Assembly (NCBI GenBank): GCA_010645155.1
Contig: CM021316.1
Span: forward strand, 11,356,163 to 11,420,162
DNA from: Tigriopus japonicus
Taxonomy: Eukaryota > Arthropoda > Copepoda > Harpacticoida > Harpacticidae
Reading direction: 5' to 3'
Length of the DNA: 64,000 nt
Below the pieces are notes generated by a model. The model was not told where the DNA came from. It did not search any database and saw only the letters and a program-made list of their open reading frames with translations. This document shows positions 1 through 10,748 of this stretch, in pieces. Position numbers and translations under genes: made by a program. The stretch's first letter is position 1. Every line of letters begins with the position of its first letter.

Positions 1-474
1 CATGATGCTCGAAGGCTAATGGTAGGAGCAAAGAAGTTGTTGCCTAAAAGGAAGGTGTTGCCGAGGAAGAAAAATAAGGTGAAGAAACGTCAAAGGTCCT
101 CCCGATATCTGGGGGATGGCTCTGATTTACCCCATAATGAGAAGCACACCGTTAAATGTCCGGATTGTCAAAAGCTCTTCAGTCTAAATCACGGTCCGTC
201 TCATATGGCCATCCATTTACATAAGCATCTCAAAGTGTACATATCGAAGAGTAAATCCGTGCCAGGACTTCATAAATGCAACCTTTGTTCGTATCAAGCA
301 CCTAAATCTTCCACTGTGGGTCGTCATTTGGGCGTCTCCCACAATTTGATGACAAAGTTTACCAATGCAGCTCAAGAGAAGTTCCTCCATGATATTCAAA
401 AGCTAAAGGTTAAAAAAGCAAGACGGAGAATTCATCCAAACTTTGAAGTTGTTGGCAATGAAGAAAACGAATAA
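1..474 (+). CDS. C-terminal end of a C2H2 zinc-finger protein (5' partial)
   Basis: The frame is open from base 1 to the TAA at 472-474, so the gene starts left of the window; the ATG at 19 is internal. Residues before and after that ATG look like the lysine/arginine-rich tail that follows each finger module in the BTB/zinc-finger protein at 52662-55502. One full module follows at about 151-420: CPDC, a spaced H-x3-H, then CNLC, SYQA and a second histidine pair, ending in a helix-like FxNAAQEKFLHD segment. Module spacing and the SHNLMTKFTNAAQ motif match the modules of the other gene closely, so the two are paralogues. Binding of zinc is known for such C-x2-C...H-x3-H motifs; a role in DNA binding is inferred. 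A poly(A) signal follows at 670-675. Confidence 0.75.
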   Translation, partial: HDARRLMVGAKKLLPKRKVLPRKKNKVKKRQRSSRYLGDGSDLPHNEKHTVKCPDCQKLFSLNHGPSHMAIHLHKHLKVYISKSKSVPGLHKCNLCSYQAPKSSTVGRHLGVSHNLMTKFTNAAQEKFLHDIQKLKVKKARRRIHPNFEVVGNEENE

Positions 475-1148
475 GCTCAAGTAGGAACCATCCCCTATTA
501 CCCCGACTTAAGTCATGTGTTCCCCGAGGGAGTTTGTGCTCAAGGAATGTTGACCTTCGATTTCGGTTTTGTCTACCGAAAATTATGAGATGCGCTGATG
601 AAATTTGTGCAAAAGTCAAATTTCCTTTTTGCTGCAAAGGCTCTGAAATGCATTTTTTCTCGAATTTGAAATAAATACGATGGACCTTCTTTTCACCCTT
701 GGGCATTTTTTGTATCCTCAAGTGATTTTTAGTATGCTTCAGGGCATGTAATTATACAACCTGTGCCTACGCCTACATGTTGACCCAAGAGGGGTCCTTG
801 GTAGGCCCGGGAGCAATGGAACAGTCCAAACAAGTAGACAAATGAAAGTGCGCAAGACGTATTTTCAATGCCAAATCCTATAATTGCGTGAACTTATGCC
901 TGTGAATCAAATTATCATCTTCATTGAGCACCTTAGTATAATTTGGGAGAAGCAAACCATAAGCAGGAGGCCACATGCCGAAAACTACAAGTTTTTAAAA
1001 AAAATTCCCTTCTACGAAAACGTTTGTTTAGGCAAGTTTCAACAAATCGTTGATGAAACACGGCCCTTGCTGCCCACAATGAAATTTCAGGACCGGCCTG
1101 CTCTAGTATCTCCCCTCTATACCCCTCTATGGTTTGGTCGGCTCAGTG
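475..1148. other. 3' flank of the zinc-finger gene, no further gene seen
   Basis: This stretch holds the presumed 3' UTR of the preceding gene, with AATAAA at 670-675 about 200 bases after the stop. A 92-codon open frame at 884-1162 has no recognisable motif and no splice context, so I do not call it a gene. Confidence 0.4.
670..675 (+). terminator. Poly(A) signal AATAAA
   Basis: An exact AATAAA lies 196 bases after the stop codon at 474, a normal position for the 3' end of the zinc-finger transcript. Confidence 0.45.
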
Positions 1149-2138
1149 TGACCAACTGTTGAAGATCCAAAAAGAGCCAAAAATCTTAGTTTCAAGGCAA
1201 ATTTTGGAGCTAAAAGAGCCAAATTTTGTTTAAAAAAGAGCTAAATTTTAAATGGTCAAATACACAAATATTATCATATTATCATACTTTTGGACCTTAC
1301 GTAATTGCCACTGTCTTTCAAGACATGGCTTTTTAGAGTTTTTTTTTACTTCCTTAAAAACAGCCACGAAAATAAGGTTATTCTGTGAAGTGATGTTGGC
1401 TTTTTGCATGTTACAGATAGAACAGGTACAATAAAAGACTTTTATGCCTCGCTTAATGGCAAAAGCCGGGTTTTTTTTTAATTTCTGGGCTGACCAGAGA
1501 GAAATCTAATTTAACCCACTATTTGTCCCGTGATTTAAAGCCTGCATGCTCAATTTCAACTTGATCAAATGAACTTTTTGTCAGTTTGAGTAGAATAGTT
1601 TGAAGCAAAGTAAGTTGAGGTTTTAGTCGGTACCACCTCATTAATGGACATTGTGAAAGACTAGCCAAAAGCTGCTATTTTTTTTTTGCTTTAGCATGAG
1701 GAGCCCTTGTTTGGAGTCGATTCTCCTGAAAATCCTTCGTATTTGTAAAAAGAAAAACATTTTTGAACAGGCAACTTTTTGTTGGAAAGAAAATCTGACA
1801 ATTTGGAAAATTGTGAAAAGGAGCCAAAAATCCCTAAAATTCTCAGAAAAAGAGCTAAAATATGGCAAAATATTTCAAAAGGAGCTAAAAGAGCCAAAAG
1901 AGCGTTATGCCTAAATTTGGAGCTAAATTTCCAAAATATCAGAAAAAGAGCTAAAATTGGTCAGGCTGAGTGGCTTTTATTTGACAACACAACTAACTAC
2001 TGATGTGTTCCGAGCCGATTTCCCGAGTTTCGAGCTCACCCGAGCCGAGTTAAAACGAGCCGAGCTTTCCCGAGCCCCCGAGTAAAACCAAGTTAAAAAC
2101 GAGCCGGAAGTAGGCCTATGATCTTAAAGAGCTAAATA
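1149..2138. repeat. Dispersed AAGAGCTAAA-type repeat, followed by a CGAG-rich repeat
   Basis: The motif AAAAGAGCTAAA or AAGAGCCAAAA recurs many times in both halves of this block. The same family, including the sub-block GCATGTTACAGATAGA (about 1406-1421), recurs at about 50990-51370 and inverted at 47375-47587, inside the transposon ends there. From about 1999 to 2110 the sequence changes to a CCGAG/CGAGCC-rich repeat starting CTGATGTGTTCCGAG, which reappears inverted at about 6830-6930. The block runs into the assembly gap. Confidence 0.6.
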
Positions 2139-2288
2139 NNNNNNNNNNNNNNNNNNNNNNNNNNNNNNNNNNNNNNNNNNNNNNNNNNNNNNNNNNNNNN
2201 NNNNNNNNNNNNNNNNNNNNNNNNNNNNNNNNNNNNNNNNNNNNNNNNNNNNNNNNNNNNNNNNNNNNNNNNNNNNNNNNNNNNNNNN
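2139..2288. other. Assembly gap (150 N)
   Basis: A run of 150 N characters. It lies inside a repeat region, as expected for a break in assembly. Confidence 0.99.
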
Positions 2289-3139
2289 ATCCAAATCAAA
2301 ATATTTTTTGTTTCACTTCCACTGTTTATTGCTAAATTATTAAGGTCAAAAGATCATCGAAAATGCAACTTGACATTCTTTTCTTCTAAGTCACACTGCG
2401 AGTATCTTAACTCTTCCAAGAGCAACTGCCGGCAACTGCATCTTCCGATGTTCCTTGAGCTTGGGAAGTGTATTGGTGTATTGCCCAAGTAATGCTTGTC
2501 AACAACTTGTGCTTGGGGTGTTTGTGATGACTCATTACTTGCCCAAGTCACATCACTAGTTCACACTCGAGACAACAAAACGCACTGTTGACCTAGTGTT
2601 AAGACGAACTATTGTAGGGCCCATAGTCGTGATAAAAATGTGAGTAGCTATTTTGGTGAAATATCATTCAAAAATATTAAAAGTTAATTCTGTTGAAAAC
2701 AGTTTGCAAAAGATGTTAGACAGGAATTGCCAATATTTAGAAAAACATCTAAAATCTGAAATCAGGATGAATTGCAGCCTTTCAAAGTAGTGTTTAGAAT
2801 CTTGGAGTATGAGTCTAGGCAATAAAAATTTGCAAATATTCTTTGAACTGGTTATCAATTAACGACATTTTTTGTTAAAAAGCGATTAATTTTGGCCATT
2901 TGCCACCAAATCGATCAATTTCTTATGAAATTACATTAATTTGGTATGTTTGCAGTCCCATTAAATAGAAGACATAAAATACAAAAAGCCACTAGAGTGA
3001 TAATATCGTAAGTGGTGAGTAATAATACTAGTGTCTCTTTGGGTAATATTGACATTTTACACCACTTTTTAAAAGAGAAATCTAATTTTGAAAATTGCAT
3101 TAATACTTATCATTAGGCAGGAAATTTTAAGGAATAGAA
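2289..3139. other. Non-coding DNA with one end of a hAT-like MITE
   Basis: About 2514-2558 ends in ACTTGCCCAAGTCACATCACTA, the inverted-repeat end of the element family seen whole at 13426-13723; the same sub-terminal sequence (TGACTCATTACTTGCCC) appears inverted at 7820-7855. The other end is not visible and may lie in or beyond the gap. The remainder is AT-rich with nothing recognisable. Confidence 0.45.
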
Positions 3140-3451
3140 TTACAAAATTAGATGATAAATGACCAATAAAATTGCCTGATTAGACAAAAAAGACGAATAA
3201 AAGCTATCATTACCCTCAATTCGGTCTAGTGGATTGATGCCTCGAATGGCACCCTCACCAAAACCCAGAATGGGCCCGTCGCAATGTAGAACATGTTCTA
3301 AATGAGGAAAACTGTTATCCATAGCATTTGCCATTTTACAAAATGAAACTATTGATTTGGAAATATCTGGCAATGCTGCTTTGTTGTTCTTTTGTCCGGA
3401 CCTCACATCGTCACCATTACCCTTAAACCAAGCCCTACTTACTAGACACAA
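3140..3451 (-). other. Possible exon or pseudogene fragment, unrecognised
   Basis: A 103-codon frame on the minus strand has a protein-like composition, with segments such as LPDISKSIVSFCK and CDGPILGFGEGAIRG, a candidate AG acceptor near its 5' side (TGTGTCTAG) and a GGTAATG donor-like site near 3210. I recognise no family and see no partner exons that close a reading frame. It could be an exon of an unseen gene, a decayed fragment, or chance. Confidence 0.2.
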
Positions 3452-3828
3452 GACGAATTTGAATTAAAAACAATTAATAGCCAGTGAAACAAAAAAAGAC
3501 GTTTAAAACTGCTACCCACATTGTAAACAAAATATATGTCCCTGTTGATGGGAAAAATATGTCTGCTTGTGCAAGGACCCTAGAGCAAGGAAAAGACACG
3601 GTGTTCAATTTGGGTAAGCTCTACATTTATTTTTTTCTCAATTTTGCCTCCAATATTTTTTTGACCAGAAAATTCGTGAAAATATTAATTTTTACCTCGA
3701 AACAACCACAATATTTAAAACAGGAGGAAAAGTGGAGAAATATTTCTAAAATATTTTATATAAAAAAAAGTTATTTCCGGGCCACAGTCATCATGGACTT
3801 TGTTTTGTATAGACTATGTTTATGATAT

Positions 3829-4175
3829 TTAGAGTTGCAAGAATGATAAATTATTGCCTTGAAGGTTTTCCAAGTTCTGAAAGTGTGTTTTTGCTTTTTG
3901 GGTCACTTCCTTCTGCTTTTCAAACACAACTGATGACTTGAGAATATACTTAAGAGTCATTAATTCAAGTCCATTGAATGTCATTTGGCCAATTCTTGAT
4001 GGTTTGCATAATCTCTTTTGACACATCTCTTAAAGGTTTTGTAAAAAGAACACCAACAATCTTGTGCCAATCTGTATTACATGGCGAAAGAAACTGTTTT
4101 TGAAGTATTGAATTGAAAGTTTCAAGTAAGAAGAAAAGAATTGAAAGAATAAATATTTTTTTTTTTAATAGCACA
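3829..4175 (-). pseudogene. Possible frameshifted coding fragment, unrecognised
   Basis: Two overlapping minus-strand frames look like parts of one protein. The upstream frame ends with DVSKEIMQTIKNWPNDIQW and stops near 3975; the next frame carries on at the same place with NGLELMTLKYILKSS and a helical, lysine-rich stretch. A single-base shift would explain this, so I read it as a decayed coding copy. The family is unknown to me, and chance cannot be excluded. Confidence 0.25.
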
Positions 4176-6800
4176 ACATATTTTTTTTGGTTTATTTCAT
4201 CTCATGACTTACATTTTTCCTGATTTGTTCATAACTAATATAAATCTTTCAATTACTAATTGTTAGACGGCATAACGTAGATTTGAATCAAATGATTTAT
4301 ACATTTTGAAAAATTGCGAAGTCTTGTTTTCCTTCTGCTGCAAAAGAGGGATCAATTTTTGTCTTGTATTTTTTCTGCGACTCATTTAACTCATCTGATT
4401 CTGAATTCGTGTAACCACTACATCGTGACAACAATTCACTCAAGAGAAGCAAAAGGGTCAACAAAAATACTTCAACTTTAACTTGGCAAGGTTATTAGTC
4501 TGTTTCAACCAATTCAACAACCTTCAAGGACATTTGTTGGAACCCAAATCCGTCCAAGCATTATTTTTTAAGACTCCGTGGTCGAAAGGAGTGTGTTCCC
4601 GTTCTGGATTAGATCTCTTCGATCAACCATCTTGATATGTCCAAAAACCACAGTTGTGAAGATCAAATAAATGTGCCTTGAATAATTGACCCCTTTTCTA
4701 CGGCTTTGTGGCGAAAAATTGCTCCCACTTTTACGGTACTTCCATTATTTTTTGTGTCCAAGCTTAGTGGATCAACGGTCCCCTTAAAATCCATGATGCA
4801 CTTTCTATACCGAGTGAGCTTCTTGAGTGGTTTTGATGTTTGTGCCAATTCTGAGCCTTACTCAAGTAAATTAACTTCCCACCCAAAGTCAATTGTGAAA
4901 AGAAGCGAAGCATTCAAATGTTCAGAATAAAAATAAAATTAACCATCCCGGGGTGGTACCAGAAGAGACATTAGCGACAACAATTTGACAAATATTTCAG
5001 GAACATAAAAATCAAATTAATTTGTGGGGGAGTTTGTCTGTCATTAAGAAATGATATGATACAAATATGATATATATCCAAAACAGAAAGAAAATTATGG
5101 AGAGAGAGGCAAGGAATAAGACCGCCATTATCTTGAAAGCATCTTCCATTGCATTGGATTTAGGTGGTCAGTCCTAGTTCCACGTGCTTCCTCTCATGTC
5201 ACCTTTTCAGTCAGGTTTTTAAATAATATTCTCTATTGCGAGGCCATGCCTTATTGCGGTTAAAAACATTTTCAAGTAGTATCTAATCTGTCATGGTTGA
5301 CTCACAGCATGAGCCCATGCACGTCTTGAGAGCACATTTTTGGACTTTTTCATTGATATTTCAAATAATATGAAGATTTCAGGCTGTGCTTCATGAAGAA
5401 CATGTTCAGTGATGGATCTGATTTTCTTTATCATTCTGTACAATTGACCAGCCATTTTGATATATGACGTTTGCAGATTGTCCCTTTGTTTGATAGGGTT
5501 CCAGCCAATTTGCTCCCTTCTTGACCCATGCTGTGGTTGATTAACTTCCTCATTAATGGGTTGGTCAGGAACTGGTTACCGACCCATGTGATAGCAGTAC
5601 TAAGAATTTTTTTCAAAGAATGAGGACTGATTTATTTCGAATATAAGGTCCCTGAATAACTGATATTCCGCTATAACGACGGTTGTGGTCCCAAATCTCG
5701 AAATCAACGATAATCTTACAAGACAGGATGGACTATTGGGCACTGTTTACAATGTTTGCAATTTCAGGGTCATCGTTTGGCATTCTTAAACCGCAAACTG
5801 TCCCAAATAGGCCACATTGTATTTTTCTTAGGAAGGTATGACACAATTGACCATTCATCACTTTGCATTTTGCAATTGTAAGTTCCATCCCCAAAACCAA
5901 CAAGACCAGAAATTAAAGAAATTGAATCTAGCACACCCAATGGTACAGATCCAAGGTAACCGTTGTCCCGAAATCATGTACAAAGAACTTTTGTTTTCAA
6001 GAGCGAATATTATTGGTCCCATTATCGGTCCTGAAGTGTCCATTGATCCGACATCTACTGATGATTATTCTACGATTTCCAAAGCCGTGAGCTGGGAACC
6101 ACATAATTTGGGTCTACTTCAGACACGAGAAATGAATAGTCGTCTCTTTGTGTCTTTGCACATCTAGATCTGGAACCTCTCACCACCTTCTGTAAGAATA
6201 TCTATGTCCAGAATAATATCCATAACATCACGTTGAGACTCAAGTTGCGTTTTAGCATTATTCCTGATTTATTTTTCCTTGTCAAATTGGAGGCAAAGTT
6301 CCGTCCTGATCACTTTTTTCTGTTGGTGCAAAACCAAACAATTTCCAGGCCTTCTCATTTTTCCTGTTAAAACGAAAACAATGACAAGGTATTGGGTGAC
6401 GGAAATATTGTACTTCACTATAAGAAGAAATAAGGTGGATCAATCAATGAAGAATGTCGTCCAAATGTCAAGACATATCACTATCTATTGCACCAGGGAA
6501 TCTTCATTCAAACAACCACTTTCAATACTTGGATAAGCTAAAGCTATTTTTTAATTAACTTCACCTTATTATCACCCTTATTTGTCCAAGACAAAACATC
6601 GAGCTAGGTATGCCATTATGGCGCGTCTAAAATTTGAAAATGAGCCTAAATATATTTAATAATGATTATTGCAGGGAATGTCTTTGATACTTATTTGATA
6701 ATGCCGATTATGAACAAATCAAAACAAAATTACAAGTTTGAACCTTAAGTTCCACTCATTTGAGGTTAAAAGCCTTCAATCCTTGGCGTAAAACTGCGTT
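4176..6800. other. AT-rich intergenic DNA with weak open frames
   Basis: Open frames at 4663-4848 (minus), 4706-4930 (plus), 5431-5616 (minus), 5838-6167 (plus) and 6279-6536 (plus) are short. None shows a family motif or paired splice sites. The best protein-like one is 5838-6167, with IIGPIIGPEVSIDPTSTDD, but I cannot name it. No RNA gene or mobile-element end was found here. Confidence 0.3.
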
Positions 6801-6829
6801 AAAATCCGGCATTGCTGACAAGGCCTGAA

Positions 6830-6932
6830 TTGAGCTCGAAATTTACCGAGCAAGCCCGAGCAACCCGAGTTCTCTGTAAAACCGAACCAAACTCGCGAGT
6901 TTCGAGTTTTTCGCAACTCGGAACACATCAGT
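6830..6932 (-). repeat. CGAG-rich dispersed repeat, inverted copy
   Basis: The run of CCGAGC and CGAGTTTCGAG motifs ending in CTCGGAACACATCAG is the reverse complement of the block at about 1996-2110 (CTGATGTGTTCCGAG). Two copies in opposite orientation indicate a mobile repeat, but neither has visible target duplications. Confidence 0.5.
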
Positions 6933-6940
6933 ACAACTAA

Positions 6941-7795
6941 TGCTGCAATTACACTACACTTGTTTTGTCGCATTTTAACGGCACTTATGTGAGTCACATC
7001 GCATTTGAGCTACAAATGTGTCACATTTCCGACTTGGAACATGTTCTAATTTTGTGTGATGTGAAGCACATTTTGTGACGTTCGTGTGCTAAAACGTCAT
7101 GAGAAAGTCCTACGTGACCAAAAACTCAAATCTCAATATAAGACAATATTCATTCATTTGAACTCAACAATCTAATTTCCGTGTCAAAAAAGAAGCTAGT
7201 GTCTCAAATAGAATTTAAAAATAGTTGGTTGATCTAATTTTCGGGTTATGATCACATCAAGGTTGAATTAAGAAAAGACGCTTTGGTCAACTTGGCTTTT
7301 CGAAAGACATCGAGCACTGTTGTCATATAGGTTGAAAATTAGAGGTTATGCGCGCTGAAAATAAAAATTTCAATGACTGAAAAAGTAAAAAAGAATACAC
7401 GAGAATGAAAGCCAAGCAAAATACAAATTAGAATATATCTGTCAACAATAATGAACTTAAAACTTGACTCTCAAGTAAAAGAAAACAGAATTGTCATTTC
7501 AAATTCTTTAGTGGAAAGATTTGTCTGTTTATAAAAGAAAAGCCACGAAAGAATAATGAAGTCATATCAAATGACGTTGATAAGTATATTTCATTGATTC
7601 ACCAATCTTGCAAGTTCCAACACGTTTCCCCGCGTCAATAGAATTTCATTATATGGAATCCCTGACGGTGAGCTCTAGGATGTGAAAGGAGATTTGAGGA
7701 ATTTGATCCCGTCGTGTAAATGTGTAATCCAATGCGATGTGACTCACATAAGTGCTGTTAAAATGCGACAAAACATGTGTCGTGTAATTGTACCT
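6941..7795. mobile_element. Non-autonomous TIR element, about 855 bp
   Basis: The left arm, about 6943-7005 (CAATTACACTACACTTG, then GTGAGTCACATCGCATT), is the reverse complement of the right arm at about 7731-7793, with roughly 90 percent identity over some 63 bases. TAA flanks both sides (6938-6940 and 7796-7798), which could be a 3-bp target duplication as used by PIF/Harbinger elements; this short match could be chance. Nothing between the arms looks coding. Confidence 0.55.
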
Positions 7796-7819
7796 TAAGT
7801 AAATATTGAGGGCCTTGAC

Positions 7820-8035
7820 TAGTGACGTGACTTGGGCGAGTAATGAGTCATCAATCATCACTAGGGACGGGCAGAAAGTGCGAATAAATTTACCCTTTTA
7901 GTTTCCAAAAGTTGCAAATAAATGTACCCAAAAGTGCAAAACAAAGTGTAGAAAAAGGTTAAAAGTGCAAGAAAATGTCGAAAAAGGGTTAAAACATGGA
8001 CAAAGAAACATAGGCATTTTAAAAATGTTTAAAAA
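7820..8035. mobile_element. Abutting ends of two hAT-like MITE families
   Basis: 7820-7863 begins TAGTGACGTGACTTGGGC and ends CATCACTA, a collapsed remnant of the family at 13426-13723. It overlaps the start at 7862 of another family (TAGGGACGGGCAGAAAGTG) whose interior (AAAAGTGCAAAACAAAGTG) matches, inverted, the right side of the element at 22232-23556. Only one end of this second copy is visible, so it is truncated. Confidence 0.45.
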
Positions 8036-8150
8036 CCAACGTATTTTCCAAAACCTTATCAATTGATGTTCATGGAGTTCTTGTTTATGAATGAATGGCG
8101 ATGTTTCAGAACTTTGTGGCCTTGTCTCTAATGAAAGTGTTTGCTCAAGT

Positions 8151-9183
8151 GCAAAGACTTCTAATGGCCTTTTCCGATATCAGAGTATCATAAGGAAAAT
8201 ATTTTGTGAAGATGTACATTTTTTATCACCTCAAATAACTATAATAAATCACTTAAAACCGCTAAAACGAATAAATATTCCAAAACCATAGTAATGGATA
8301 TTGAAATGTCCTTAGTTATGAATTGAAGCAAAATTTCATGAATACACCACTACCACTTCTTTAAACCTTCAAATTCTATCAAATTATAACACGGAATGCT
8401 CTGTTTATGTGTCAAAGTAATTGCCAGGAAATATAAAACACATATTCAACATTACAAAACCAAGAGAAATATTTTCATTTCTCTATTATTTTCTGTATTC
8501 AATGATTACATTTATTGTAACTTAACACTAACTTAAATTGCACATTTTTAAATTCTTTTTTCGTAAATATTTTAGTATTTGATAGTGTTACATGATATTA
8601 AAATTTACGGAAGATCTGCGTTAATTTGTAAAAATATTTATGAGTACAACGAAAATTTTCCTGCCATAACTTGCAAAATTTGAAACAAAAGTTATTGGCT
8701 AAAATTTTTTGCGAAATCTTAAAGTAATTTTTGGCAATAATTGTTCAAAAAAATAAAGAAAAAAATGTCCAAAGACATACATTTTAAGTTAGTTTTGAAA
8801 GATATTATATACTTTTTTTCGTTTAAGACAATATTTGGACAACGCAGAAAATGTTAATTTATCTTTGTGATGCCGAAAATATGCCTTATATTATGCCTTG
8901 GCAATTTCTTTAACACAACTGGAGCATTTCGGGTGTTTTTGGTTCAATTTGAAAGTTAAGATTAATGATTTTCAAACATCTGCTAAAGAGATATTGATAC
9001 AATTTTACATCAATTCATAACTAAGGACCCTTTGAATATCTATTAATAAGGTTTTGGAATAGTTGTTCGTTTTAGTGGTTTTAAGTGATTTGATATAGTT
9101 ATCTGAGCTAATGAAAAATGTACACCTTCACAAAATATTTTCCTTTTGATACCCTGATATCGGAATATGCCATTAGAAGTCAC
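8151..9183. repeat. Long inverted repeat (foldback), arms about 175 bp
   Basis: The left arm (8151-8328) and the right arm (9009-9183) are reverse complements at roughly 85-90 percent, sharing for example AGGAAAATATTTTGTGAAG and CACTTAAAACC. The arms enclose about 680 bases of very AT-rich DNA with no coding signal. This fits a foldback or MITE-type element; outer boundaries and target duplications are not clear. Confidence 0.6.
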
Positions 9184-10214
9184 GGCATTTGAGCTGATGC
9201 TCAAATAACTAGAAAAACACATTGTATTTGAAAACACGTCTTTAAAAAACGACTTAACGACTTAAAAAAATCAAGGCGAAAAGAAAATCCGTTATTCCTT
9301 TGATGTGCCATATATATAGTGATAATAATTCTGGGCGAATTTAGAACTTCTATTGAAATTATGACGATAGTTTATGTGAAATAATGAAAAGCGTCTATGA
9401 TATACTTCTTTCATATCTCAAATTGTTGATATAATAATGATATTTGAAAAAAAAAAAATTTGGAGTTCAAAGTCACTAAAATATTAGATAGTGTTGAAAA
9501 GGGATTTCAGAATAAGAATATCCCTATTTTCTAGAATGCTTGATATTATCATATGGTTTATTAATTGATGGCGAAATTAATTAAACGAATTAATAAGTGA
9601 ATTGTGCCCCAGGAAGTAATTGTTGAAATTTTTTGTTAAGCCCCATTATCATTTTTAAAAAAGAAAACAATAATGACTTGTTTGGGATTATATCTCATTT
9701 TTTCTTTAAATTTGGTTTATAGTAATTCATTTAACCTAATTCAGTTCATAGCAAGCAAGCATCAAACATCAGACTTTGATAAAACTTAATGTTAAGTCGT
9801 AATTTATACATCAAACATATTGGAATTGTAAAAGGTAAAAGAGTCAGTGTTTAGCTTCATTTTATATTTGAGTAAACAAACTTGACTTGAAAATAACAAG
9901 TATTTTTTTACTTCAAATGAAATTTGTCAGACTGTGTTGTAATTGGATTTGAAAAAACGGAATTTAGGCCTTAGTTTTTTAATTTTGAAAATATTTTCAT
10001 TTAAGATATTTTAACATTTTGAAAACCTACAATTCTAAACGGTGGTATTCAAATAATGACCGAGCATATTAGAACTAAATCGCATTTAAGGTTTGACTAT
10101 CGGGGTATATTTTAGACAAACAAGCCACCCTGGCTTCGAGGGAAATTCAAAAACGAATCGATGAGATCGATTTTATAAACTTGTATTTTCCTTCTTCGAT
10201 ACAATGAGCTTTTG
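9184..10214. other. AT-rich intergenic DNA, nothing recognised
   Basis: This stretch is strongly AT-rich with homopolymer runs and short open frames only. I see no gene, RNA or clear repeat. Confidence 0.4.
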
Positions 10215-10409
10215 CAGGGATGGTAAGGTTAGACATCAAAAGTACCAAATTTTGTCCCTTTTAGTATAAAATATATTGATTTATATGAGTTTCCTGGAAA
10301 ATTATTTTCTGCCATTTTCTGCCACTTTTTTCGCATGAATAAAAGCCATTTTCTGCCACCAATTTCTGCCAGGTGGCAGAAAGTGGCTTTTATTCATATG
10401 CCATCGCTG
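10215..10409. mobile_element. Small CAG-ended MITE with GGCAGAAA motifs
   Basis: The left end CAGGGATGG and the right end CCATCGCTG form imperfect inverted termini. Inside, TTTCTGCCACTTTTTTCGC and GAATAAAAGCCATTTTCTGCC are repeated and partly palindromic. A related copy in reverse orientation lies at about 56335-56480 (GGCAGAAAATGGCTTTTATTCG). CAG(G) ends suggest the hAT superfamily, but no matching 8-bp flanks were found. Confidence 0.45.
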
Positions 10410-10622
10410 ATGAAGATGGAAATGGAGAGCAAAGTCCCAAGGATTCGACTACTGTACATCAAATGGTCGCCTTTTGTGACGTCGAAGCACAAAAAGGCCT
10501 CAAACTGGAGATGTGACTGATGACCAGATTGTGGTCTGAGACTTCTTATCTGTGTTTCACACGAGACTTTTGAAATGAACAGTAAGAGAACACGCAATCT
10601 TGATTTCTCTCACTTATTGGTG

Positions 10623-10628
10623 TTTATT
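10623..10628 (-). terminator. Poly(A) signal of the first astacin gene
   Basis: TTTATT on the plus strand reads AATAAA on the minus strand, about 120 bases downstream of the astacin stop codon at 10749. Confidence 0.45.
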
Positions 10629-10748
10629 AGTCAGCCAAAAATAGCGCATATTCATGTAACGTAAAACTGTGGAACAGCCAAAAAATAACGAAAATTTCAG
10701 AGCAAAAGCCCGGTCTATGCCTTAAAAAAGGCTCCACATTCATTACTT

